A DNA stretch of 64,000 nucleotides from Microbacterium sp. 1.5R (lineage in GTDB: Bacteria > Actinomycetota > Actinomycetes > Actinomycetales > Microbacteriaceae): positions 3,534,001 to 3,598,000 of the forward strand of contig NZ_CP018151.1 in NCBI RefSeq assembly GCF_001889265.1, written 5' to 3'. This document shows, in pieces, positions 33,002 to 42,595 of this stretch (the first letter of the stretch is position 1; every line of letters starts with the position of its first letter). The translations under genes and the position numbers were made by a program. Under the pieces are notes generated by a model. The model was not told the origin of the DNA, ran no database searches, and saw only the letters and a list, made by a program, of their open reading frames with translations.

Positions 33002-33936
33002 GTCGCGACCGCGGTGATGTGTCCGAGCTTCTGGGGACTCATCACCCAGAGCAACTGCTCGATCCCTTCGTCGGACGCCGTGACGGTGACCATCGTGGTG
33101 ACTTCACCGTTCTCGACGAGCGTCGCGGCGGGCTGACCGTTGACCTCCACCCACCCGATCGACTTGCCCGTCCAGAAGTGGTGCGCGAAGGCAGCCACGA
33201 ACTGCGCCACGCGGCCACGACCGATCACCGGGATCCGCGCCGCCAGCTTCACCCCGTTGCCGTCGGTGTAGCTGACCACGTCGGCGGCGAAGAGCTTCTC
33301 GAGCTCCCGGGCATCGCCCTTCCGCGCGGCGGCGAGGAAGGCCTCGAGCAGGTGACGTTGATGCGAGGGCTCGACGGTGATCTGCTTCGCCGAGGCCAGG
33401 TGCGCGCGAGCCCTGCTCACCAGCTGTCGAGCGCTCACCGCACTCGACGAGATGATCTCGGCGATGCGGGGATACGGATAGTCGAACGCCTCGCGGAGGA
33501 TGTACGCCGCACGCTCGGTCGGGGTGAGCTTCTCGAGCGTCAGCAGGATCGCGAACTGCAGCGCCTCGGCGCGCTCGGCGCCGAGCGAGGGATCGTCGTC
33601 GGTGTTGACCGGTTCAGGCAGCCACGGCCCGATGTAGGTCTCCCGCTTCACGCGAGCCGACTGGAGAACGTTGATCGACAGACGCGTCGTGATGGTCGTG
33701 AGGAAAGCGGCGGGTTCCTGCACCTGGGTCCGGTCGGTGTTCTGCCAGCGGATCCAAGTCTCCTGCACGATGTCCTCGGCGTCGGCCACGGTGCCCAGCA
33801 TCCGGTAGGCGATGCCGAACAGTCGGCGGCGCTGGGCGGCGAACACCGAGACTGCGGTGCCGAGGTCTCGGATCGACCCGCTGTGCTCGTCACGTGTCGC
33901 GGTCACGTCTTCACTCTGCACCAGAGGTCGCCGCAT
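32998..33936 (-). CDS. sigJ: ECF41-family sigma factor (SigJ type)
   Basis: A 312-residue sigma factor: sigma2 (about 30-100, FGIAYRMLGTVADAEDIVQETW), linker with the ECF41 hallmark WLPEP at 105-109, sigma4 (about 125-185), and a C-terminal NTF2-like domain (about 195-305) that in this family modulates activity in place of an anti-sigma factor. Here the domain motifs read DGNGVK and SPQKL rather than the usual DGGGK/R and NPDKL. ATG 33936 has GGGGAG 5 nt upstream. Divergent oxidoreductase genes and three matching promoters define its likely regulon. Confidence 0.9.
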   Translation of the reverse strand: MRRPLVQSEDVTATRDEHSGSIRDLGTAVSVFAAQRRRLFGIAYRMLGTVADAEDIVQETWIRWQNTDRTQVQEPAAFLTTITTRLSINVLQSARVKRETYIGPWLPEPVNTDDDPSLGAERAEALQFAILLTLEKLTPTERAAYILREAFDYPYPRIAEIISSSAVSARQLVSRARAHLASAKQITVEPSHQRHLLEAFLAAARKGDARELEKLFAADVVSYTDGNGVKLAARIPVIGRGRVAQFVAAFAHHFWTGKSIGWVEVNGQPAATLVENGEVTTMVTVTASDEGIEQLLWVMSPQKLGHITAVAT

Positions 33937-33980
33937 GCGCACTCCCCTTTCCGCGCCGTCGGCGCTCCCACTCACAGCTC

Positions 33981-34008
33981 TGACCGGAGAGCGACGCGAT
34001 CTGTGACG
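33981..34008 (-). promoter_or_regulatory. ECF41-type promoter of the sigma factor gene
   Basis: On the minus strand CGTCACA (34008-34002), a 16-bp spacer and GGTCA (33985-33981). Position and spacing fit autoregulation by the ECF41 factor. Confidence 0.7.
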
Positions 34009-34022
34009 AATCCTGGCGATTC

Positions 34023-34050
34023 CGTCACAGCCGGGTCCGCCGGCCGGTCA
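34023..34050 (+). promoter_or_regulatory. ECF41-type promoter of the first oxidoreductase gene
   Basis: CGTCACA (34023-34029), 16-bp spacer, GGTCA (34046-34050), ending 47 nt before the ATG at 34098. Identical in layout to the divergent sigma promoter 14 bp away. Confidence 0.7.
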
Positions 34051-34097
34051 ACCAGGTACATGCGGGCTCGTCCGCATCACTCGATCGGAGGAGCGAC

Positions 34098-34859
34098 ATG
34101 AGGATCACAGTCATCGGCGGCACGGGGTTGATCGGCACCCGCGTCACGCGCGTCCTGAAGGGCGCGGGACACGACGTCGTCGTCGCGTCTCGCGCCACGG
34201 GGGTGAACTCATTCACCGGCGAGGGGCTCGACGAGGCTCTCGCCGGCGCATCCGCGGTGATCGATGTGTCGAACTCGTCGTACACCGACGAGGCCGGTGC
34301 GCAGGAGTTCTTCTCCACCTCGACGATGAACCTGCTCGCCTACGGCGAAGCCGCGGGCGTCTCCCATCACGTCGCCCTGTCGGTCGTGGGCACCGACCGC
34401 CTCGCACGCGCGCAGGGCGGATACTTCATCGCCAAGCATCAGCAGGAACGCCTCATCGCGGCATCCGGTCGCCCGTACACCCTCGTGCATGCGACGCAGT
34501 TCTTCGAGTTCATCCGCAGCATCACCGACCACGCCCTGCGCGAGGGAGCCGCGCACATCGCCGATGTGCTCGTGCAGCCGATGGCGGCCGACGACGTCGC
34601 GAACGCGGTCGCAACGGCAGCGCTCGGAGAACCCCGTGTCGGGATGATCGAGTTCGGCGGCCCCGAGGTGTTCAGCCTGACGGAACTCGCGGCACTCGAC
34701 CTGCGGGCGAGACAGGACGATCGGGAGGTCGTCCCGGATCCGCTCGGAACGTACTTCGGCGCGCATCTCGCCGCCCGCGACCTGCTGCCGGAGATGACCG
34801 CGACGATCGCTCCGACGAGGTATCACGACTGGAGGGTGAAGACGCCCGCCAGCATCTGA
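34098..34859 (+). CDS. NAD(P)-binding oxidoreductase/epimerase-like protein (NmrA-type atypical SDR), ECF41 target
   Basis: A 253-residue Rossmann protein with the N-terminal loop VIGGTGLIGTRV (residues about 4-15) and VIDVSNSSY near residue 54; there is no classical YxxxK pair, as in NmrA-like SDRs. It probably binds NAD(P) and may act as a reductase on quinone-like or other small molecules. GGAGGAG precedes the ATG. ECF41 regulons typically contain carboxymuconolactone decarboxylases, oxidoreductases or epimerases, which fits. The following gene is a close paralogue. Confidence 0.83.
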   Translation: MRITVIGGTGLIGTRVTRVLKGAGHDVVVASRATGVNSFTGEGLDEALAGASAVIDVSNSSYTDEAGAQEFFSTSTMNLLAYGEAAGVSHHVALSVVGTDRLARAQGGYFIAKHQQERLIAASGRPYTLVHATQFFEFIRSITDHALREGAAHIADVLVQPMAADDVANAVATAALGEPRVGMIEFGGPEVFSLTELAALDLRARQDDREVVPDPLGTYFGAHLAARDLLPEMTATIAPTRYHDWRVKTPASI

Positions 34860-34869
34860 GAACCCGAGG

Positions 34870-34897
34870 CGTCACATCTTCGGGCACTCAGCGGTCA
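34870..34897 (+). promoter_or_regulatory. ECF41-type promoter of the second oxidoreductase gene
   Basis: CGTCACA (34870-34876), 16-bp spacer, GGTCA (34893-34897), starting 10 bp after the stop of the first paralogue and ending 48 nt before the ATG at 34946. Confidence 0.7.
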
Positions 34898-34945
34898 TAC
34901 CTGGCAGACGCCACCCGGGCGTCGTCACCGAAGAAAGGTTTGAAC

Positions 34946-35701
34946 ATGGCAGAGATCGTCGTCATCGGAGGCACCGGCCTCATCGGCTCGAAGGTCGTCG
35001 CGAAGCTGACGGAGCACGGCCACGACGCCGTCGCCGCATCGCCGAACACCGGCGTGAACTCGCTCACCGGCGAGGGCCTCGCGGAGGTTCTCGTCGGAGC
35101 CCACACCGTGGTCGACGTGTCGAACTCCCCCTCGTTCGCCCCCGACGATGTGCTGGAGTTCTTCACCACGTCGACTCGCAACCTGCTCGCCGCTGAGGCC
35201 GCGGCCGGTGTCACCCACCACGTCGCTCTCACGATCGTCGGCACGAACCGCCCGCAGAACATCCCCTACTTCGCGGCGAAGGTCGCACAGGAGACGCTGA
35301 TCCGTGACTCCGGGATCCGATACTCCCTCGTGCACGCCACGCAGTTCTTCGAGTTCGTGGGAAGCATCGCCGACATCTCGACCGACGGCGACACAGTGAC
35401 GCTGCCCGGGGCGCTGATCCAGCCGATCGCCGCCGAGGATGTCGCCACGGCAGTGGCCCGTGCTGCGGCCGGTGAGCCGACCGGCGACATCGAGATCGCA
35501 GGCCCGGAGGCCTTCGGCATGGACGAGTTCGCGCGCCGCGCGCTGGCCTTCCGTGGCGATCCTCGCACGGTCGTGCGTGATGACGCTGCGCCGTACTACG
35601 GTGCGCAGATCGAGGAGCGCACCCTCATCCCGGTCGACGGGGCGCACATCTTCGAGACGACTCTCGAAGAGTGGCTGCCGCTGAACCCGCCTCGCGAGTA
35701 G
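34946..35701 (+). CDS. NAD(P)-binding oxidoreductase/epimerase-like protein, paralogue of preceding gene
   Basis: A 251-residue protein aligned along its length with the preceding gene product: VIGGTGLIGSKV, TGVNSLTGEGLAEVL, VVDVSNSP and LVHATQFFEF are shared almost word for word, indicating tandem duplication. It has its own copy of the ECF41 promoter, so both copies are independently expressed by the same sigma factor. ATG 34946 is preceded by GAAAGG; an upstream TTG is possible. Substrate unknown. Confidence 0.83.
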   Translation: MAEIVVIGGTGLIGSKVVAKLTEHGHDAVAASPNTGVNSLTGEGLAEVLVGAHTVVDVSNSPSFAPDDVLEFFTTSTRNLLAAEAAAGVTHHVALTIVGTNRPQNIPYFAAKVAQETLIRDSGIRYSLVHATQFFEFVGSIADISTDGDTVTLPGALIQPIAAEDVATAVARAAAGEPTGDIEIAGPEAFGMDEFARRALAFRGDPRTVVRDDAAPYYGAQIEERTLIPVDGAHIFETTLEEWLPLNPPRE

Positions 35702-35769
35702 CGGCGGCATACCGGTCGACAATAGGTCTTGCGCGGCGCGTCGGCCGGTGTCACGCTTGCGTCACAGCT

Positions 35770-35791
35770 CTGTCGCGCTGTAACGCGACAG
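35770..35791. terminator. Hairpin between convergent oxidoreductase and dnaB genes
   Basis: CTGTCGCG (35770-35777) and CGCGACAG (35784-35791) pair perfectly with a 6-nt loop. Likely terminator of the oxidoreductase gene or of the dnaB transcript coming from the other side. Confidence 0.45.
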
Positions 35792-35894
35792 CTGGGGTGC
35801 CGCTCATCGGCGGCATCGGATGGGGCGCCCTTTCTGCTACCTCCCCCGTGGTGGGGGCGTCCCGTCCTCCCCCGACCTGGCGAGCGAGCGCGAC

Positions 35895-37268
<1,374 letters not shown>

Positions 37269-37823
37269 GCTGCTCCCTTCGATGCGACGGTTCTTCCGGT
37301 GTGCTCGGTGCCGACTGCGTCGGTCACGCGATGCGAATCAGCTCGAGAAGGGCCGTCCGCACAGCAAACCAGGCACTTCCGACATCGGGTCGCTGGACCA
37401 CGCTACGAGCGGGGGTTTTCGGTCGCAACACGGCCTGTGGATAACTATGTGGAAAGCGTGCGAACAAGTCCGGAGAGTCTGTGCAGAACGCATGTGGATA
37501 AGTCGGTGGAGTACCTCGAAACAGAAGTTTCTTTTTGCATCTGATCGGGTGTTTGTAGTTTCCCCACCCTGTGGATGAGATCGTGGTTCAACCGGGCATT
37601 GAAGGTTCATCGAATCCGGGATGGGATGTGTAGAACCTGGGGAAAGTCAAGCCGAGATTCCACCGGGCGCGTCACAGTGCGCAACCCTCCGAAATGTGCG
37701 CGATATGTCATCGTTTCCGAGCGGAACCCTCTAGACACGGCGATATACCGGGAGTATCGTCACCCGCTATCGACGTACTGTGCGTCGAGGACGAACGATC
37801 GCTCTCGGGGGAGGGAAGTCGAC
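37269..37823. other. Intergenic region between dnaB and the surface-protein gene
   Basis: A 555-bp gap between divergent genes, visibly poorer in GC than its surroundings. It should hold the dnaB promoter on the minus strand and the surface-protein promoter on the plus strand. It contains TGTGGATAA-type sites (annotated separately) and several further TGTGGA/TGTAGA variants. A long open frame runs through its right end into the surface-protein gene, but without a ribosome-binding site or coding character. No RNA gene is recognised. Confidence 0.6.
37436..37578 (+). promoter_or_regulatory. DnaA-box cluster upstream of dnaB
   Basis: TGTGGATAA, the complement of the consensus DnaA box TTATCCACA, occurs perfectly at 37436-37444 and 37493-37501; TGTGGATGA at 37570-37578 has one mismatch. 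All are in the same orientation, 168-310 bp upstream of the dnaB start. They suggest DnaA control of dnaB or titration of DnaA. This is not the main origin, which should lie beside dnaA. Confidence 0.6.
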
Positions 37824-38909
37824 GTGAACGCTCAGGCAACCCGCCGCGGCCTACCTGCCGTCGCTCTCTGGGGTGGCGTGGGCGCGATCGCGTGGGCCAC
37901 GATCACGATCCTCACGGGCGGTTCGTCCGCGAGCGCGGACGACGGATCGAACGACTCGCTGCTCGACGGCGTCTCCTCGATCGTGAGCGAGACCGTCTCA
38001 TCGGTCGAAGACACCGTGACGTCGGTGACCTCCCCGATCGTCGCGCCGGTCGAGCCCGTCGTGACCGAGGTCGTCCAGCCTGTGGTCACCCAGGTCGTCG
38101 AGCCGGTCGTGACCGAGGTCGTCGAGCCCGTCGTCACTCACGTCGTCGAACCCGTGCAGCAGGTGGCACCTCCGGTCGTCGAGCACGTCGCCGAGACGAT
38201 CGCTCAGGTGCCCGTCGTCGGCCCTGCGGCGTCGCCGATCATCGACGCCGCCACCGACACCACCGGGACCGTCATCACTCCCGTGACCGATCTGCTCGAC
38301 GGATCCCCGGTCGCCGAGATCGTGGCACCGGTGCAGGATCTGATCACCGAGCTGCCGATCGTCGGAGAACTGGTCGACGATCTCGGAGTGCCGCCGGTGA
38401 TCGACGATGTCGTCGGCGTCATCGACGCGACCACCCCGACTGTCGGCACGGTGGTTGAGAACACTCTCCCGCCGGTACTCGAGGCCATCACCCCCGCACG
38501 CCCCGGATCCTCCGGATCGGACCCCGACCCCGGTCCGCTCGAGACAGCGCCGCTCGGAACGGTTTCCCCCCTGGCCGACGAGCCGACACGCGGTCACTTC
38601 TCCACGTCCGCGTCGCGCCAGCCCGTGATTCCGTCGGCCGGGTCCGACCTCCCGCCTACGGTGTCCGTCGCGGCATCCGAGGTGAACGAGCCGGCAGCCG
38701 ACGTCGAGGAGTCCCCCTCTGCACCGCCCGCCGGAGCCCCCTCCGCGCCTACTTCCTCCGCCGGTTCGAGCGGAGCATCCTCATTCACCCCCGCGCGCCT
38801 CAGCGATGCGGGAGTTTCTGCGTTCCGCACTGTGGAGCGCACTTCCGGTGCATCCGACGACGTCCTTCCGACGTCTCTGGTCGCCGACACCGACGTCTCT
38901 CCTGACTGA
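37824..38909 (+). CDS. Secreted Val/Pro-repeat protein
   Basis: A 361-residue protein with an N-terminal signal (hydrophobic core about residues 11-27, then SSASADDG, cleavage after ASA near 34). A low-complexity region (about 65-110) repeats VEPVVTEVV-like units every 8 residues; a second Val/Ile/Pro-rich part follows to about 220, then a Ser/Pro/Ala-rich tail without a membrane anchor. I recognise no family. GTG 37824 is preceded by GGGAGGGAAG. It sits directly upstream of a chaplin-like repeat protein on the same strand, so both are probably cell-surface proteins. Confidence 0.75.
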   Translation: MNAQATRRGLPAVALWGGVGAIAWATITILTGGSSASADDGSNDSLLDGVSSIVSETVSSVEDTVTSVTSPIVAPVEPVVTEVVQPVVTQVVEPVVTEVVEPVVTHVVEPVQQVAPPVVEHVAETIAQVPVVGPAASPIIDAATDTTGTVITPVTDLLDGSPVAEIVAPVQDLITELPIVGELVDDLGVPPVIDDVVGVIDATTPTVGTVVENTLPPVLEAITPARPGSSGSDPDPGPLETAPLGTVSPLADEPTRGHFSTSASRQPVIPSAGSDLPPTVSVAASEVNEPAADVEESPSAPPAGAPSAPTSSAGSSGASSFTPARLSDAGVSAFRTVERTSGASDDVLPTSLVADTDVSPD

Positions 38910-39018
38910 CGGGTTGTCCGGTCGTTCCTCGTGAACGACAGATGCCGTGCTGCGCGCGCACATGCTCTTCGCGTGCACCCATCCAGACACACCCACTTCC
39001 AGTCAGGAGAAGGTCATC

Positions 39019-40659
39019 ATGCGTACATACATCAAGCGGGCCCTGTGGGGCACGCTTCTCGCCGGCGGGATCACCCTGCTCGGCGCAACAGCCGCACACG
39101 CGGCAGACACCTCAGGAGAAGACGGGCTGCTCTCGGGCACCCAAGCGGATGCGCCGATCTCGGTGCCCGTGACGGTCGTCGGCAACGCGGTCTCACTGCT
39201 CGGAGACACCTCCGCCCAGCAGACCTCGGCGCCCGCTTCGTCTCCCGCTCCCGCTCCCGCACCGGCCGCCACCACGAGTGGCGATTCCGGCACCGCATCG
39301 GGCACTCAGGCCGTCGTGGACGTCGTCGTGCCTGTCACGGTGACCGACAACGCGATCACCGTGCTCGGAGACTCGTCGAGCGACACGGCGGCTGCTCCGG
39401 CTGAGGCTCCCCAGGCCCCAGCTCCGGCTCCCGCTCCCGCTCCCGCTCCCGCGATCACGACGAACGGCGCCGACGGCGTCCTCTCGGGTACCCAGGCCCT
39501 GCTGGACGTCGACGTTCCGGTCACCGTCTCAGGCAACGCGATCACCCTGCTCGGCGACAGCGAGGCAACGGGCCAGAATGCTGCAGCACCGGCATCCTCG
39601 GACGGCGGCGGCGCGGGATCGACTGAGCCGACCACTTCGGGCGACGACGGGGTCGCAAGCGGCACCCAGGTCGTCGCGCCCGTCACCGCACCGATCGACG
39701 TCACCGGTAACGCCATCTCCATCCTCGGAGACAGCGAATCCACCGGCGGCACCAGCACCGGCACCCCGTCCGGAGGCAGCAGCACCGGAGCGGAGACGTC
39801 CGGAGACGACGAAATCCTCAGCGGAACGCAGGTCACCGCACCCGTCACCGCACCGATCGACGTCACCGGCAACGCCATCTCCATCCTCGGAGACAGCGAA
39901 TCCACCGGCGGCACCAGCACCGGCACCGCGTCCGGAGGCAGCAGCACCGGAGCGGAGACGTCCGGAGACGACGGAATCGCGAGCGGCACCCAGGTCGTCG
40001 CACCCGTCACCGCACCGATCGACGTCACCGGCAACGCCATCTCCATCCTCGGAGACAGCGAATCCACCGGCGGCACCAGCACCGGCACCGCAGGAAGCCC
40101 AACCACCGGCAGCACCACCACCGGAGACGACGGAATCCTCGGCGGCACCCAGGTCACCGCACCCACCACCGCACCGATCACGATCGGCGGCAACGCCATC
40201 TCCGTGGTCGGCGAGAGCACGGTGACGCCGCCGACGACGGACCCGGGCACTGATCCCGGAACGGACCCGGGCACCGACCCCGGAACGAACCCGGGCACCG
40301 ACCCCGGCACCGACCCGGGCACCGACCCCGGAACGAACCCCGGCACCGACCCCGGAACGAACCCCGGCACCGACCCCGGAACGAACCCCGGCACGAACCC
40401 CGGAACCGACCCCGGAACGAACCCCGGAGTCGACCCCGGAACCACCCCCGGAATCGGCATGAATCCTGGAACGGTGACCGCCGTCGGCACGGGCGCCACC
40501 GCAGCCGCTGCCGCGAGCGGCACAGCTGCGACGGCATCCGAGCCCATCGAGGGACTGGCCGCCACAGGTGGTTCGTCCTCGATCGGCTTCGTGTCGCTCG
40601 CCGCTCTCCTGCTCCTCCTCGGAGCGGGGATGCTGCGCCGCCGCCGTGTGACGGCGTAG
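39019..40659 (+). CDS. Chaplin-like repeat surface protein with sortase-type tail
   Basis: A 546-residue secreted protein: signal peptide ending in AHA near residue 28; seven repeats of the form SGTQ-PV-PV-V-GNAIS-LGDS separated by Ser/Thr/Gly linkers (about 30-405); a DPGT/NPGT stretch (about 408-478); and a C-terminal LAATGG motif, hydrophobic helix and RRRR tail, as in sortase substrates. The repeats resemble the hydrophobic chaplin domain of Streptomyces surface amyloids but lack its cysteines. AGGAGAAGG precedes the ATG. It may coat the cell wall and change surface hydrophobicity (inference). Confidence 0.8.
   Translation: MRTYIKRALWGTLLAGGITLLGATAAHAADTSGEDGLLSGTQADAPISVPVTVVGNAVSLLGDTSAQQTSAPASSPAPAPAPAATTSGDSGTASGTQAVVDVVVPVTVTDNAITVLGDSSSDTAAAPAEAPQAPAPAPAPAPAPAITTNGADGVLSGTQALLDVDVPVTVSGNAITLLGDSEATGQNAAAPASSDGGGAGSTEPTTSGDDGVASGTQVVAPVTAPIDVTGNAISILGDSESTGGTSTGTPSGGSSTGAETSGDDEILSGTQVTAPVTAPIDVTGNAISILGDSESTGGTSTGTASGGSSTGAETSGDDGIASGTQVVAPVTAPIDVTGNAISILGDSESTGGTSTGTAGSPTTGSTTTGDDGILGGTQVTAPTTAPITIGGNAISVVGESTVTPPTTDPGTDPGTDPGTDPGTNPGTDPGTDPGTDPGTNPGTDPGTNPGTDPGTNPGTNPGTDPGTNPGVDPGTTPGIGMNPGTVTAVGTGATAAAAASGTAATASEPIEGLAATGGSSSIGFVSLAALLLLLGAGMLRRRRVTA
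39640..40122. repeat. Near-identical 162-bp tandem repeats inside the chaplin-like gene
   Basis: Three consecutive units begin at 39640, 39802 and 39964; the first two are 162 bp (54 codons) and the third is 159 bp. Most positions are identical, including synonymous sites, which points to recent duplication or gene conversion. Copy number may vary between strains. Confidence 0.85.
40240..40452. repeat. 12-bp repeats coding for (D/N)PGT
   Basis: About 17 head-to-tail 12-bp units encode DPGT or NPGT in the stalk before the sorting signal. Alternating GACCCC and AACCCC variants prevent a perfect pattern. The stalk likely spans the cell wall. Confidence 0.8.
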
Positions 40660-40781
40660 CCGCAGACCCCGGCGGTGTCGACGTCCTCGGGGGAGGAGAT
40701 GCGACACCGTCGGTGTGCGGGTCCCGCGACGCCCCGCGCAGGTTCCCCAGACCTGCCCGCGTCGGCGATGCCGCACAGTTC

Positions 40782-40816
40782 ACGGATGCCCCGCGTCCCC
40801 AGCGCGGGGCATCCGT
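40782..40816 (+). terminator. Terminator hairpin downstream of the chaplin-like gene
   Basis: A perfect 14-bp stem (40782-40795 with 40803-40816) and a 7-nt loop, 122 bp after the stop. The 257-bp gap to rplI otherwise shows no gene. Confidence 0.65.
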
Positions 40817-40868
40817 CGTGCCCCGCCACTCCCCCGAGCGAGTGCGCCCCGACAGCCCCGCACACGCA

Positions 40869-40902
40869 GAACGCCCCCTGTCCCGAAGGACAGGGGGCGT
40901 TC
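40869..40902 (-). terminator. Terminator of the rpsF-ssb-rpsR-rplI operon
   Basis: A perfect 15-bp stem (40869-40883 with 40888-40902) with a CGAA tetraloop lies 14 bp past the rplI stop codon. Confidence 0.85.
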
Positions 40903-40916
40903 GAGAGCGTCGCGCC

Positions 40917-41369
40917 TTACTTGGCGGCGACGACCTGCAGCGTGATGACTGCGGTCACGTCGTCGTGCAGACGAACCGTGGCCTCGTGCTCACCGGTCGT
41001 CTTGATCGCCGACGGGATGTGCACCTTGCGCTTGTCGATCGAGCCGAGACCCGCGGCTGCGACAGCATCCGCGATGTGATCGGTCTTGACCGAACCGAAG
41101 AGACGACCCTCGTTGCCGGCCTTGACGGCCAGGCGCACCTTGGTGTTCTCGAGGGAGTTCTTCAGTGCCACGGCCTCGTCGCGGTCGTGGATCGCGCGAG
41201 CCTGACGAGCAGCCTGGATCGAAGCGACCTGCTTTTCGCCACCGCGGGTCCACGCCGTAGCGAAGCCCTGGGGGATGAGGTAGTTGCGGGCGAACCCGTT
41301 CTTGACCTCGACCACGTCACCGGCGCTACCAAGCCCGGCGACCTCGTTCGTGAGAATCAGCTTTGCCAT
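40917..41369 (-). CDS. rplI: 50S ribosomal protein L9
   Basis: A 150-residue L9 with the N-terminal RNA-binding signature [22 protein letters not shown] (shown here in part of the family pattern; residues about 14-35), a long connecting helix, and the C-terminal domain with [14 protein letters not shown] near residue 88. It binds 23S rRNA and affects frame maintenance. Last gene of the rpsF-ssb-rpsR-rplI operon, 11 bp after rpsR, followed by a strong terminator. Confidence 0.97.
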   Translation of the reverse strand: MAKLILTNEVAGLGSAGDVVEVKNGFARNYLIPQGFATAWTRGGEKQVASIQAARQARAIHDRDEAVALKNSLENTKVRLAVKAGNEGRLFGSVKTDHIADAVAAAGLGSIDKRKVHIPSAIKTTGEHEATVRLHDDVTAVITLQVVAAK

Positions 41370-41380
41370 CTCGTTACCCC

Positions 41381-41635
41381 TTACCGGCCGGCGCCAGCGT
41401 AGGGCAGGAGTGCCATTTCGCGCGCGTTCTTGATCGCGGTGGCGATCAGACGCTGCTCCTGCACCGAAACACCGGTGATACGACGGGCACGGATCTTGCC
41501 GCGCTCCGAGACGAACTTACGGAGGGTGGAGACATCCTTGTAATCGATGACTCCGACCCGGATCGACTTCGCGGGAGCGGTGGGCTTGCCACCCTTCCGC
41601 GGCTTGCGGCGGTCGCCGCTCGACTTTCCAGCCAT
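41381..41635 (-). CDS. rpsR: 30S ribosomal protein S18
   Basis: An 84-residue S18 with a basic N-terminus and the family core [19 protein letters not shown], followed by [19 protein letters not shown]. It pairs with S6 on the 30S platform. None of its residues is Cys, so it is the zinc-free form. It lies between ssb and rplI. Confidence 0.97.
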   Translation of the reverse strand: MAGKSSGDRRKPRKGGKPTAPAKSIRVGVIDYKDVSTLRKFVSERGKIRARRITGVSVQEQRLIATAIKNAREMALLPYAGAGR

Positions 41636-41685
41636 TGTTTTTCCTTAATTATGAGTCGGATGCCGAAGCATCCGGAGATCCTGTT

Positions 41686-42195
41686 TCAGAAGGGGGTGTC
41701 GTCACCGAAGCTGCCCGGAGTGCTCCAGGCATCTGCGCTGGTCGACGAGCCGGGCGTAGACCACGGCTCTTCCGACACCTGCTGCTGCTGTGCGGGACGG
41801 GACTGTCCGCCGCCGCCGCCGCCGCCGGTCGACGCCGCACGGGTGACCTGCGCGGTCGCGTACCGAAGCGAGGGGCCGATCTCGTCGACCTCCAGCTCGA
41901 TCGCGGTGCGCTGGTTGCCCTCGCGGTCCTGGTAGGAGCGCTGACGCAGACGGCCCTGCGCCATGACGCGCATGCCCTTGGTCAGCGAACCCGCCACGTG
42001 CTCGGCGAACTCGCGCCAGACCGACGCGCGGAGGAACAGCGCTTCGCCGTCCTTCCACTCGTTGGCGGCGCGGTCGAAGTTCCGAGGCGTCGAAGCGATG
42101 GTGAAGTTCGCCACCGGCAGTCCGTTCTGCGTGTAGCGCAGCTCGGGGTCGGCCGTGAGGTTGCCCACCACGGTGATGACTGTTTCGCCGGCCAT
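41686..42195 (-). CDS. ssb: Single-stranded DNA-binding protein
   Basis: A 169-residue SSB. The OB-fold domain (about 1-110) starts [20 protein letters not shown] and contains FRNFD-like aromatic residues for ssDNA contact; then comes a Gly/Gln-rich linker and the acidic tip DDTPF, which recruits replication and repair partners. It lies between rpsF and rpsR as usual in actinobacteria, tying its expression to ribosomal proteins. Confidence 0.97.
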   Translation of the reverse strand: MAGETVITVVGNLTADPELRYTQNGLPVANFTIASTPRNFDRAANEWKDGEALFLRASVWREFAEHVAGSLTKGMRVMAQGRLRQRSYQDREGNQRTAIELEVDEIGPSLRYATAQVTRAASTGGGGGGGQSRPAQQQQVSEEPWSTPGSSTSADAWSTPGSFGDDTPF

Positions 42196-42200
42196 CGGAC

Positions 42201-42569
42201 TCAGGCCTTCGCAGCCTTGGCGGCCTTGCGGGCAGCCTTCTCTTCAGAGCGCTTGGCCTCCGAAGCGACCATCGCCTGAGCTTCCTCAGAGCGAAGGACC
42301 TTCGTGCGCATGATCTGCTCGTTCAGCTTCAGCTGACGGTCGAGCTCCTGCGTGGCCTCGCTGGTGGCGGTGAAGTTGACGACGGCGTAGATGCCCTCGT
42401 TCTTCTTCTGGATCTCGTAAGCCAGACGGCGCTTGCCCCAGATGTCGACCTTGTCAATCGAGCCACCATCGTTGGTGATGACCTTCAGGAACTTGTCGAG
42501 CGTAGGGGCGACCTGGCGCTCGTCGATCTCGGGGGTCAGAATGACCATGAGTTCGTACTGGTGCGTCAC
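42201..42569 (-). CDS. rpsF: 30S ribosomal protein S6
   Basis: A 122-residue S6: [20 protein letters not shown] at the N-terminus and [12 protein letters not shown] near residue 62 are the conserved blocks; the basic Ala/Lys tail is typical of actinobacterial S6. It starts at a GTG preceded by AAGGAGG. First gene of the rpsF-ssb-rpsR-rplI operon. Confidence 0.97.
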   Translation of the reverse strand: MTHQYELMVILTPEIDERQVAPTLDKFLKVITNDGGSIDKVDIWGKRRLAYEIQKKNEGIYAVVNFTATSEATQELDRQLKLNEQIMRTKVLRSEEAQAMVASEAKRSEEKAARKAAKAAKA

Positions 42570-42595
42570 TTACCCACCTCCTTCGGACTAGAACG

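Noticed and set aside
35760..35787. Fourth ECF41 promoter after the second oxidoreductase gene
   Set aside because: CGTCACA is present, but no GGTC or CGTC follows at 16 bp, and no plus-strand gene lies downstream; the sequence forms a hairpin instead.
37269..37823. Chromosomal origin of replication
   Set aside because: Only two or three DnaA boxes are present and dnaA/dnaN/gyrB are not adjacent; the region is better read as the dnaB promoter.
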